Positions 1 to 6,511 of a DNA stretch of 37,934 bases are shown one piece after another. The notes beneath the pieces were generated by a model. That model had not been told where the DNA came from. It did no database searches and saw only the letters and a program-made list of their open reading frames with translations. Source of the DNA: Deltaproteobacteria bacterium (GTDB lineage: Bacteria; Myxococcota_A; Polyangia; GCA-2747355); assembly GCA_019314525.1 (NCBI GenBank), contig JAFCZD010000008.1, forward strand, positions 1 through 37,934. The letters are read 5' to 3'. Numbering within the stretch: position 1 is the first letter of the stretch; every line of letters starts with the position of its first letter. Both the position numbers and the translations under genes were made by a program.

Positions 1-876
1 AGTTGACGGTGGGGCCTTGGTGCCCCGCCTCGGCGGTGTGGTTGAAGACCACGTCCAAGATCACCGCGATGCCTGCCTTGTGCAGCGCCTTGACCATTTC
101 TCGGAACTCTTCGATATGGGTTCCGCGCTCAGGTGAGACGCAGTAGTCGGGGTGCGGAGAAAAGAAGCTGGTGGTGTTGTAGCCCCAATAGTTGGTCTTC
201 GTGGGGCAACTTTGGGGCACCGATTGTGGATCGAAGGCCATCACGGGTAGCAGCTCTACGGCGTTGATGCCAAGCTTCTGGAGGTAAGGGATCTTCTCGA
301 TCACGCCAGCAAAGGTTCCAGGGTGTTCCACGCCGCTGGAGCCATGTTTCGTGAAGCCTCCCACGTGCATCTCGTAGATCACGAGGTCCTCGTCGGGGAG
401 GTGTAGGGGATGGTCTCCACCCCAGTCGTAGCCTGAGATGTCGACGACGATGCCACGCATGGAGCGTTGCACGTTGTCCCCTGGGTGACTGGCCACGTCA
501 GCGTCCCAGCGTGAATGCACCTGGGCTAGGGTCCACGGGTCCACCAACCACGGTCGTAGCGGTGGCCCTGACCGTGAAGGTTTGTTGGCCCGTCGACGCG
601 GTAGGCGTAGGTCACGCCAGCGCGCAGCCCTTCAACGAAGACGTGCCAGAAGAAGAAGGTGCGGTTGCTTTGCACGTCGAGCTTGATCACCTGGAAGGGG
701 TGGGGGCTGTCATGGGCCTCGAAGAGCAGCAACTCGATGGCCGTGGCCTCGCGGGAAAAAACACTGAAATTGACGCCTGAGGCATGCACAGAGGCGCCAG
801 GGGGGTAGGGGTCTCCGGCGCTGACCTGGTAGCGGCGGGGTTCGATAGAGAGGGCCTGAGGCTCGAATTGGGGCAT
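1..876 (-). CDS. glgX: Glycogen debranching enzyme GlgX-type (isoamylase family), 5' part, frameshifted
   Basis: This is the N-terminal part of a GH13 alpha-1,6-glucan debranching enzyme, which acts in the cytoplasm on glycogen or starch branches. The ATG at 874-876 is preceded by a GAGGAAA Shine-Dalgarno. The first ~110 residues look like a CBM48 domain (GVNFSVFSREATAIELLLF, then an FWHVFVEGL...YAYRVDGP stretch). From about 552 down to 1 another frame continues the family: YEMHVGGFT, the NYWGYN segment, then GH13 region I DVVFNHT at about 40-60. The initial frame hits a stop at 526-528. One extra C near 552-553 would restore a continuous protein reading ...GHRYD-PWLVDPWTLAQ. The catalytic core lies outside the window. 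This is either a sequence error or a recent frameshift; the family call is firm and the GlgX/TreX subtype likely. Confidence 0.85.
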
Positions 877-974
877 GGTTTCCTCGCTGCGGCGGTGGGC
901 CGCGAGGGCGGATCATACACCAATGTGTTCGAAGGGTGTGGCGCTTGCTCAGCTGGTGAGTTGTCGCGGAATCC

Positions 975-1056
975 TTTTTTCCGAATACCGGACGTTTTTA
1001 CGCAACTTCTGATGGGTGGGAGCCGAGAAGAAGAGTGTCAGCAAAGGAGCGACACC
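975..1056 (+). repeat. Duplicated 5' leader, copy 1
   Basis: The roughly 80 bases before the first secreted paralogue are repeated almost unchanged before the second one (1962-2043). Shared blocks are a T-run with CCGAATA-CGGAC, ACGCAACTTCT, and AAGAAGAGTGTCAGCAAAGGAGC, which contains the ribosome binding site. The tandem duplication therefore included the gene together with its leader, and each copy probably has its own promoter or 5' UTR. No clear -35/-10 pair could be fixed. Confidence 0.75.
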
Positions 1057-2136
1057 ATGAAAACCGCCGCCACTACCTTCGTCATGATCTTGAGTATGAC
1101 CTTGTCTTCCGCCGCCATGGCTGTCTGCACCAAGGACACTGACTGCAAGGGCAGCCGTGTTTGCGAGCAGGGCCGCTGCGTCAGCATGCCAGGTGCCGCG
1201 TCTCACGCCAAACGGATGCCTGGCACCTACCCAGAGGCTCCCCAGGCTGTTACGCCTCCAGCACCTCCAGCAGCTCCACCTGTCGCTCCTGGAGCCCAAG
1301 TGTCCTTACGAGGCCGGCAGTATGCGCCAGTCGCCCACACCCCTTATGGCGTCCGCCAGGGCATCGCAGCCCGGCCGACAGGGCCTTTGAGTTGGCCAAG
1401 TGCTTATGGGGCGCTCTACACGGTGCTCTCCATGCACGCCTGGGGTGGCATGCCGGCCTATGAACGCATCGATGTCTCTTTCTCCGAGGGAACCGAAGGT
1501 GGCATGCACGCCGCTGGCTACGTGGCCCTCCACGAGAGTTTTCACATCGGTGGTTACCTCTCCTATGTCTCCTCTGAGCTGCTCTCTGAGTATATCGAGA
1601 CCACCAGTGGGTTTTTCGGTCAGCTCGAGGCGCATGAAGAAGAAGATCTTGGCTTAGGGCTCGCGCTCAAAGTTGGGGGCGTTGTGGGCACCCGAGCCTG
1701 GATCGGCGCAGCCATTGATCTTGGTGTCGCCTTCAATGGTGACACCATCGGACCCCAGGCGTTCGTCGGGCTTAACCTCGACCTGCTGACGGCAGGGCGC
1801 GGGCCGGCAAAGTTCTGCTTGTCTTTTCGCATCGGTCCCCAGTTTCAGTATTTCTTCACTGACGCCATTGCATGGGGAACCGATGATCCAGCCAACGCTT
1901 GGAAGGTGCGCATGATGGCGCAGCTCGGCGTCGCCCTTGGGGCTGAGGGGCAGCGTTTCTTTTTCTTCCGAATATCGGACTTTTTTACGCAACTTCTGTC
2001 GAACATGAACCGACAAGAAGAGTGTCAGCAAAGGAGCAACACCATGAAAACCACCGTTAATCATGTTCACCTTGGTCTTGGGTTTGACCTTCTCTTCCAG
2101 TGCCATGGCCGTCTGCACCAAAGACACCGACTGTAA
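1057..2136 (+). CDS. Secreted Cys-motif/beta-rich envelope protein, paralogue 1 (stop codon lost by frameshift)
   Basis: The ATG at 1057 follows the Shine-Dalgarno AAAGGAG at 1043-1049. Residues 1-22 are a signal peptide ending AMA|VC. A short cysteine motif follows (CTKDTDCKGSRVCEQGRC), of a type common in secreted proteins of Myxococcota and relatives, then a Pro/Ala-rich linker and about 200 residues of alternating, glycine- and aromatic-rich strands resembling an outer-membrane beta-barrel. The function is unknown. It is a close paralogue of the next gene, whose protein ends GVTLGG-stop. Here the matching end reads GVALG and then runs on through the duplicated leader to a stop at 2136. 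One more G in the GGGG at 1939-1942 would give GVALGG and TGA at 1944-1946, so the natural gene is probably 1057-1946. Upstream in-frame starts such as 784 would lie inside glgX and are rejected. Confidence 0.8.
   Translation: MKTAATTFVMILSMTLSSAAMAVCTKDTDCKGSRVCEQGRCVSMPGAASHAKRMPGTYPEAPQAVTPPAPPAAPPVAPGAQVSLRGRQYAPVAHTPYGVRQGIAARPTGPLSWPSAYGALYTVLSMHAWGGMPAYERIDVSFSEGTEGGMHAAGYVALHESFHIGGYLSYVSSELLSEYIETTSGFFGQLEAHEEEDLGLGLALKVGGVVGTRAWIGAAIDLGVAFNGDTIGPQAFVGLNLDLLTAGRGPAKFCLSFRIGPQFQYFFTDAIAWGTDDPANAWKVRMMAQLGVALGAEGQRFFFFRISDFFTQLLSNMNRQEECQQRSNTMKTTVNHVHLGLGFDLLFQCHGRLHQRHRL
1962..2043 (+). repeat. Duplicated 5' leader, copy 2
   Basis: Second copy of the leader at 975-1056, ending in the same AAAGGAGC ribosome binding region directly before ATG 2044. 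Because paralogue 1 has lost its stop in this sequence, this leader is at present read as protein from the upstream frame. Confidence 0.75.
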
Positions 2137-2884
2137 GGGCAGACAGGTCTGCGAGCAGGGCCGCTGCGTCAGCATGCCTGCACCTGCCGACCCTCGGGCT
2201 CCGCAGGCCGTAACGCCTTCGGCGCCCCAGGTGGCTTCGCCCGTCGCGCCCAGAGCCCCAGTTTCCTTGCAGGGCCGGCAGTATGCGCCAGTTGCCCACA
2301 CCCCTTATGGCGTCCGCCAGGGCATCGCTGCTCGGCCTACCGGGCCCTTGAGTTGGCCAAGCGCCTATGGCGCGCTCTACACTGTGCTCTCCATGCATGC
2401 CTGGGGCGGCATGCCAGCAGTCCACGAACTCGACCTCTCCGAAGGCGCTCAAGGCGGGATGCACGCCGCTGGCTATGTCGCTCTCCGTGAGACATTTCAT
2501 ATCGGCGGCTATCTCTCCTACGTCTCGTCTGAGCTGACATCACAGTCTATAGATGGGGTCACGTTTCTCGTGCAGGAAGATGATGATCTCGGGCTCGGTT
2601 TCGCGATGAAGGTTGGGAACATGGTGAGCGAGCGAGCCTGGTTTGGCGTGGCCATCGATCTCGGCCTTGCCTTCAACGGTGATACCATCGGGCCACAGGC
2701 GTTCGTTGGCATGAACCTCGACATCCTGACCGCTGGTCGTGGGCCCACGAAATTCTGCTTTTCCTTTCGTTTCGGTCCCCAGTTTCAGTACTTCTTCTCC
2801 GAAGAAGAGTTCAGCAACGGCGACAACGCTCACCTCTGGAAGATGCGCATGATGGCGCAGATCGGCGTTACGTTGGGTGGCTGA
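2063..2884 (+). CDS. Secreted Cys-motif/beta-rich envelope protein, paralogue 2
   Basis: Same architecture as paralogue 1: a hydrophobic leader ending SSSAMA|VC, the motif CTKDTDCKGRQVCEQGRC, a proline-rich linker and a beta-rich C-terminal domain (about 200 residues ending GVTLGG). The natural start is almost certainly the ATG at 2044, which has the Shine-Dalgarno and encodes MKTTVN like MKTAAT of paralogue 1. One surplus base around 2060-2062 puts that ATG out of frame. Read from ATG 2063 alone, the signal peptide lacks its positively charged N-region. This is either a sequence error or a real frameshift that would prevent secretion. The function is unknown; an outer-membrane or surface location is inferred from the signal peptide and strand pattern. 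Confidence 0.75.
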   Translation: MFTLVLGLTFSSSAMAVCTKDTDCKGRQVCEQGRCVSMPAPADPRAPQAVTPSAPQVASPVAPRAPVSLQGRQYAPVAHTPYGVRQGIAARPTGPLSWPSAYGALYTVLSMHAWGGMPAVHELDLSEGAQGGMHAAGYVALRETFHIGGYLSYVSSELTSQSIDGVTFLVQEDDDLGLGFAMKVGNMVSERAWFGVAIDLGLAFNGDTIGPQAFVGMNLDILTAGRGPTKFCFSFRFGPQFQYFFSEEEFSNGDNAHLWKMRMMAQIGVTLGG

Positions 2885-2936
2885 GCGATCTTGACCGGCC
2901 GATGGTCGCGTCCTGCTCAGAGCAGCTTTGTCGTCT

Positions 2937-4577
2937 TCACGATGCGCTGGGCTGATCCCGCGGGCGCGGCTCTGGGAAAGTCTGGCCAGCGCAGCAGCTC
3001 GATGCGCACGATCCGCTTGCCGCGGAAGAGGAAGGCGCGTTCGAGCACCAACCCCGAAGCTTTGACTTTGCCGGCAGCTGGAGCGACGCCTTGAGCGCTT
3101 GCATTTCCCGTGCGACGCCTTGGGCGTCGAGCTTAGCGGGCAGCCTCAAGGTGAAGACGTTGATTATCATGGGATCCATCAGCAGGTCGCCAAGAGAGAG
3201 TTCGGGACCTTTGGGGCTTTGCACGACCTTCTGCTTGCGCGCGAGGGCATCGGGAAGAACGAGAGAGATGCCAAGCTTGGGAAGCTCTGCGCGCGACGTC
3301 GGTCCACCCTTGCGCAGCGTCCAGGGCTGGCCCACGACGAGGGCCATCACCAGCCCCACCACGAGCAGCAGGCTCGCAGCTACACTAGCGAACCAGATCC
3401 CTCGCGATGCCGGCAACCCAGCGTCTCTCTCTACGTCTACGCCTTGATGCTGCTCGAGTTCTCCCAAGCGTGGAAGCGAGCGTGTGAGCAGGCCCGAGGC
3501 GAAGAGCAGCGCTCCGGCGCCGCCACCCGCGAAGTGGGCCCACATGTCGATCTGGGGGCGGAAGGAGTTGGCGATGTTGATCCCGAGGTTGATCATCGCT
3601 GCTCGTCGCGCGCCAGAAATCATCGCCGACGGGATCAAGCCTTGGGGGCGGTAGGCAAGGATGGCGTGGGCCCCGAGGAGCCCCCACACGGCGCCAGAAG
3701 CCCCAACACTGAAGCCTTGCCCCAAGAACGCTGCGCTGCCGATGCTGCCCGCCACAGCTGACGCCGCGTAGATCAGCAGAAAACGAGCAGGCCCGATGAT
3801 GCGCTCGAGGAAGCTACCGAGGATGAGCAGCACGTAGGTGTTGAGCACCACGTGCATCCACCCAGCGTGCAGGAAGGTGCAGGAGATGAGCCGCCACCAC
3901 TCGCCGTCAGCAACGCGTGAAGGCACCAAGGCGCCCATACGCACCAGGCCCACAGTGGATTGGGCACCAGCGAAGGCCAGCTCCAACGCGAAAACAACGC
4001 CGATGACTCCCGCGATGGTCCAGGTGGCGATGGGCTTGCGTTGCTGCACGAGTACGCTGAAGGCTTGCATCTCCTCGATGTTTTCGGCGAGTTCTGCGCG
4101 CTTGTCTTCGCTCTCTTCGAGGAGCTGCTCCCATGAGTCGGCGTCGGAGCTGACAGCTGCAAGCAGTTCTTGGAGCGGGCTCAAGAGCCCATCGACGGCC
4201 GTCAGACGATGTTTCCAACTGATGAGATCGTCGGTGATGTGTAAGAACCCGACCTTGGTGTGCGTGAAGCGTGGGATGGCGCTTTGTAGCTCTTCGGGTA
4301 CGCTCTGATCTCCACCCACTACCACGAGGTCGAGGGGGGCATCGCGACATGTCTTGATTAGCTCGGTGAGCGCTCTCTGTTTTTCTTCTTTTGCGCTCGG
4401 ATCATAGCGCGTGACGATGATGCGCACCTTGCCCAGCCCGCGCTTGAGCATGAACACGCAGCCAGTACGCGAGAGCTGCTGAATACTGAGCTTCGCGCCG
4501 CCCTGGGCGACGATCAGCTCGACGACCTTCTCGAAGGTGCCAAAGGGCAGGTAGGTGTGGGACTCTGGGATGCTCAT
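2937..4577 (-). CDS. Rhomboid family intramembrane serine protease
   Basis: Membrane-embedded protease. Residues 1-180 are soluble, probably cytosolic, with a helical or coiled stretch at about 148-178. About six or seven membrane segments start near 185. Rhomboid signatures are complete: FLHAGWMHVVLN (His237, His242, Asn246), GASGA with nucleophile Ser294, and the MWAHFAGG helix with catalytic His348. A further hydrophobic segment near 390-410 leads to a C-terminal soluble tail. The last ~37 residues in the open frame are low-complexity Ser/Cys/Pro and unlike the rest. In the neighbouring frame the same DNA reads a normal tail (SGLVLERAFLFRGKRIVRI... ending VKTTKLL, stop at 2917-2919). A single missing base around 3075-3083 is therefore likely, and the real gene is probably 2917-4577. 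It is convergent with the secreted paralogues and lies 61 bp after the 4Fe-4S gene on the same strand. Confidence 0.88.
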   Translation of the reverse strand: MSIPESHTYLPFGTFEKVVELIVAQGGAKLSIQQLSRTGCVFMLKRGLGKVRIIVTRYDPSAKEEKQRALTELIKTCRDAPLDLVVVGGDQSVPEELQSAIPRFTHTKVGFLHITDDLISWKHRLTAVDGLLSPLQELLAAVSSDADSWEQLLEESEDKRAELAENIEEMQAFSVLVQQRKPIATWTIAGVIGVVFALELAFAGAQSTVGLVRMGALVPSRVADGEWWRLISCTFLHAGWMHVVLNTYVLLILGSFLERIIGPARFLLIYAASAVAGSIGSAAFLGQGFSVGASGAVWGLLGAHAILAYRPQGLIPSAMISGARRAAMINLGINIANSFRPQIDMWAHFAGGGAGALLFASGLLTRSLPRLGELEQHQGVDVERDAGLPASRGIWFASVAASLLLVVGLVMALVVGQPWTLRKGGPTSRAELPKLGISLVLPDALARKQKVVQSPKGPELSLGDLLMDPMIINVFTLRLPAKLDAQGVAREMQALKASLQLPAKSKLRGWCSNAPSSSAASGSCASSCCAGQTFPEPRPRDQPSAS

Positions 4578-4638
4578 GGCCGCCTGGCTAGCACGCTCTC
4601 AGACGGGCCACAAGCTGGCTGCAACGAGATGCTAGTAT

Positions 4639-5943
4639 CTAGCCCTTGGTGCGCGCCATGAGCTGCTTGACGAAGCGCGAGCGCAGCTGTGAGTTGGCGG
4701 CAAGCCGTTGGGAGAGGGGCAGCTGGCAGAGCGCTTGGAGCACTCGGTTGAGGAAGCGTGGCGTTTGAGTGTTGCCGGCTCCAAAAAAAAGCGGGCCGAG
4801 GCGTCCACGTTCAATGGCCATGCGTACCACCCGCTCCATGGCGTTCACGGGTACCTCGGGCTTTTCATCCGAGGCATGCATGTGAATGGCATCACGTTTA
4901 CACGCCACGCCGCAGAGACCACAGCCGATGCAGCGCTCTGCGTCGAGGGTAGGCTCGAGGGCTGCTCGCGATTTGGCGACCTCGCGACGGGGAGTCAGCG
5001 TGATCGCGCCTACAGGGCAGGCCCGGGCACAGCGACCACAGCCGTGGCAGCGGCTCTTGTCTACGAGCGGGAGGAAGCCGCTGGGGTTGATGGCGTCGAG
5101 GTCATAGGTATTGATGGCCCGCAGCTGCTCACAGCAGCAGCTGCAGCAGTTACAGATGAACGCAGGATTTTTGCGTACGTTGTCCGCGATCTGTACGAGG
5201 CCACCGGCGCGGCTCTTGTGGAGGATTTCAAGCCCTTCCTCGTTGGTGATGGCTCGGCCGAAGCCACGACGGGCCAAAAACTCTGCGGCGTCACCCAGGG
5301 AGAGACAGACCTCGCTGGGGGCGTCGCAGGCACGATTTGCGTGCTCTGCCAGGTGGCGGCAGAAGCAGGCGGCGACGGTGACATGGCTTGCGCTTTTTAC
5401 TAGCTGCGTGGCCCTTTGCCAGTCGAGCACCTCGGGGAGCTCTTCTTCGCCGATGAGCGCCTCGTTGACGAGCGCCCGACCTGGCACAGTGTCGTTGCCA
5501 AAGACCTCGTCGGCGAACGTGCGGTCGTGATGGAGGTAGCGGTTGAGTCGTTCGGCGAGCTGCGCCTTGGGGTACATATCGTGGGCGCGCATCAGCGAAA
5601 ACTCGAAGAAGCCTACCACCGGTGGCGCGAGGAGGTAGTACGTCTTGCTCGACGTCGCGTCGTGGATGTCGAGGACCAGCCCCTTATCGCAAAGAGGCTC
5701 CAGCTTGCGCAGGGCCTCGTCGTCGTCCATCCCTAAGGCACGTGCGACGTCAGAAATGGAGCCAGGGATGGTGGGCATTCGCGATGCGATGCGTGCCTCT
5801 TCTGGCGAAAAATAGATCTGCAGCAGCTCTTCGAAAGCGGCGCGCGCTTCTGGGTCGCTGGGGATCGGCAGCGTCACCTGACCGCCATCGAGGCGGGTCA
5901 GGAGTTCGCGATATTCATCTTTGAGGTGATTGAGGTGACCCAT
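4639..5943 (-). CDS. 4Fe-4S dicluster ferredoxin-domain protein with winged-helix-like N-terminus
   Basis: The start is set at ATG 5941-5943 (MGHLNHLKDE, 434 aa). The frame stays open further upstream but that stretch is not protein-like. Residues about 45-95 look like a winged-helix or B12-type HTH segment (ISDVARALGMDDDEALRKLEPLCDKGLV). Residues 193-213 carry scattered Cys (CFCRH, C206, C213) and 264-271 the unusual cluster CNCCSCCC. Two classical 4Fe-4S motifs follow: C299-x2-C302-x2-C305-x3-C309 and C338-x2-C341-x2-C344-x3-C348. It is probably a soluble electron-transfer or redox-sensing protein; the specific partner is unknown. No strong Shine-Dalgarno is visible. It is transcribed divergently from the ilv-leu-his leader. 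Confidence 0.8.
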   Translation of the reverse strand: MGHLNHLKDEYRELLTRLDGGQVTLPIPSDPEARAAFEELLQIYFSPEEARIASRMPTIPGSISDVARALGMDDDEALRKLEPLCDKGLVLDIHDATSSKTYYLLAPPVVGFFEFSLMRAHDMYPKAQLAERLNRYLHHDRTFADEVFGNDTVPGRALVNEALIGEEELPEVLDWQRATQLVKSASHVTVAACFCRHLAEHANRACDAPSEVCLSLGDAAEFLARRGFGRAITNEEGLEILHKSRAGGLVQIADNVRKNPAFICNCCSCCCEQLRAINTYDLDAINPSGFLPLVDKSRCHGCGRCARACPVGAITLTPRREVAKSRAALEPTLDAERCIGCGLCGVACKRDAIHMHASDEKPEVPVNAMERVVRMAIERGRLGPLFFGAGNTQTPRFLNRVLQALCQLPLSQRLAANSQLRSRFVKQLMARTKG

Positions 5944-6185
5944 AGGGGCTGGAGCATAGCAGATGAAAACGCAGAGTCGATGTGGGGAAGACGCCAATGG
6001 ATCCCAAATGCATCTTTGATCTCGATGCCCACCTGCCAATTGGAAAAGAGTAGTTAAGAAACGCACAAGATACATCACAGCGATGGCTTTTTTGAGGATA
6101 GTGCATTTTCTTGTATCGGCGCAGGATCGCGAAACTTTCAGCGATTTGCTGTGGGGTTTAGTGTCAACCAGAGCACCCGCGCTAT

Positions 6186-6215
6186 TTGACAACCCCCTCT
6201 ATCTGCATCCACAAT
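6186..6215 (+). promoter_or_regulatory. Candidate sigma70-type promoter of the ilv-leu-his supercluster
   Basis: A perfect -35 box TTGACA lies at 6186-6191, followed after 18 bases by CACAAT (6210-6215, 4 of 6 to TATAAT). This would start transcription near 6222, only about 6-9 bases before the leader ATGs. The -35 box is strong and the -10 box weak; other promoters further upstream in 5944-6185 cannot be excluded. Confidence 0.45.
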
Positions 6216-6230
6216 GCATCTACTGTGATG

Positions 6231-6440
6231 ATGTCAACGACGACACATTCTTCGGCAACACACGCTCAGACGCCTCTTGGCGCCCTGAGCCATCGTCATC
6301 ATCATCATTCCCAGGCCCAGCATCACGGCATTATTTTGGGCGGGACGAGCCAGGTAAAGCGCCTCCTCGGGCTTAACCTCTCCCTTCTCGTCCTCGTCCT
6401 TCTCGTCGTCGTCCTTAACGGATGCGGGCCACCAGGGTAA
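6231..6440 (+). CDS. Leader peptide rich in His and Leu/Val (attenuator leader of the ilv-leu-his operon)
   Basis: A 69-codon ORF (70 from ATG 6228) ending TAA 6438-6440, just before an intrinsic terminator. Codons 6291-6326 encode HRHHHHSQAQHH (7 His in 12), immediately followed by Gly-Ile-Ile-Leu. Codons 6363-6416 encode LLGLNLSLLVLVLLVVVL (11 Leu and 5 Val in 18). In total the ORF has 9 His, 13 Leu, 6 Val and 2 Ile. The downstream operon makes exactly Ile, Val, Leu and His. The peptide should act in cis: ribosome stalling on uncharged tRNA-His or on branched-chain tRNAs would decide RNA folding. No Shine-Dalgarno precedes ATG 6228/6231, so translation may be nearly leaderless or start elsewhere, for example at the in-frame TTG 6186. 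The start is uncertain; the codon composition and stop position are clear. Confidence 0.82.
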   Translation: MSTTTHSSATHAQTPLGALSHRHHHHSQAQHHGIILGGTSQVKRLLGLNLSLLVLVLLVVVLNGCGPPG

Positions 6441-6492
6441 AAGAAACTCACCACCCTGACCCCGCACCCGAAAGGCTGCGGGGTTTTTTTTT
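6423..6492 (+). promoter_or_regulatory. Transcription attenuator (antiterminator versus terminator)
   Basis: TGCGGG (6423-6428) can pair with CCCGCA (6461-6466), and CAGGGT (6433-6438) with ACCCTG (6453-6458). Together they form an antiterminator hairpin that occupies the 5' arm of the terminator stem. The leader stop codon, 6438-6440, lies at the end of the 5' antiterminator arm. A ribosome that finishes the leader would mask that arm and let the terminator form; a ribosome held upstream at His or Leu/Val codons would leave it free. A further possible upstream hairpin pairs GGACGAG (6343-6349) with CTCGTCC (6387-6393). Pairings are read from the sequence by eye; energies were not computed. 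Confidence 0.8.
6460..6492 (+). terminator. Intrinsic terminator of the attenuator
   Basis: Stem CCCCGCA (6460-6466) with TGCGGGG (6477-6483), inner CC/GG pairs around a GAAA loop, followed by nine T (6484-6492). It lies between the leader stop and the ilvD start, so it can only be a conditional terminator for the operon. Confidence 0.9.
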
Positions 6493-6511
6493 GGAAAAAA
6501 ACGAGACTCCT

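Noticed and set aside
784-1056. Longer N-terminus for secreted paralogue 1 from codon 784
   Set aside because: It would overlap glgX on the opposite strand and hide a clear signal peptide that starts at ATG 1057 after a good ribosome binding site.
6291-6311. (CAT)n run as a plain microsatellite
   Set aside because: Only four consecutive CAT codons; additional CAT and CAC codons around it (6246, 6261, 6291, 6321, 6324) and the downstream Leu/Val block with an attenuator make codon selection the better explanation.
6083-6376. 97-codon plus-strand frame over the operon leader
   Set aside because: It is out of frame with the His/Leu/Val leader ORF, has no ribosome binding site, and its Ser/Pro-rich end is just the leader read in another frame.
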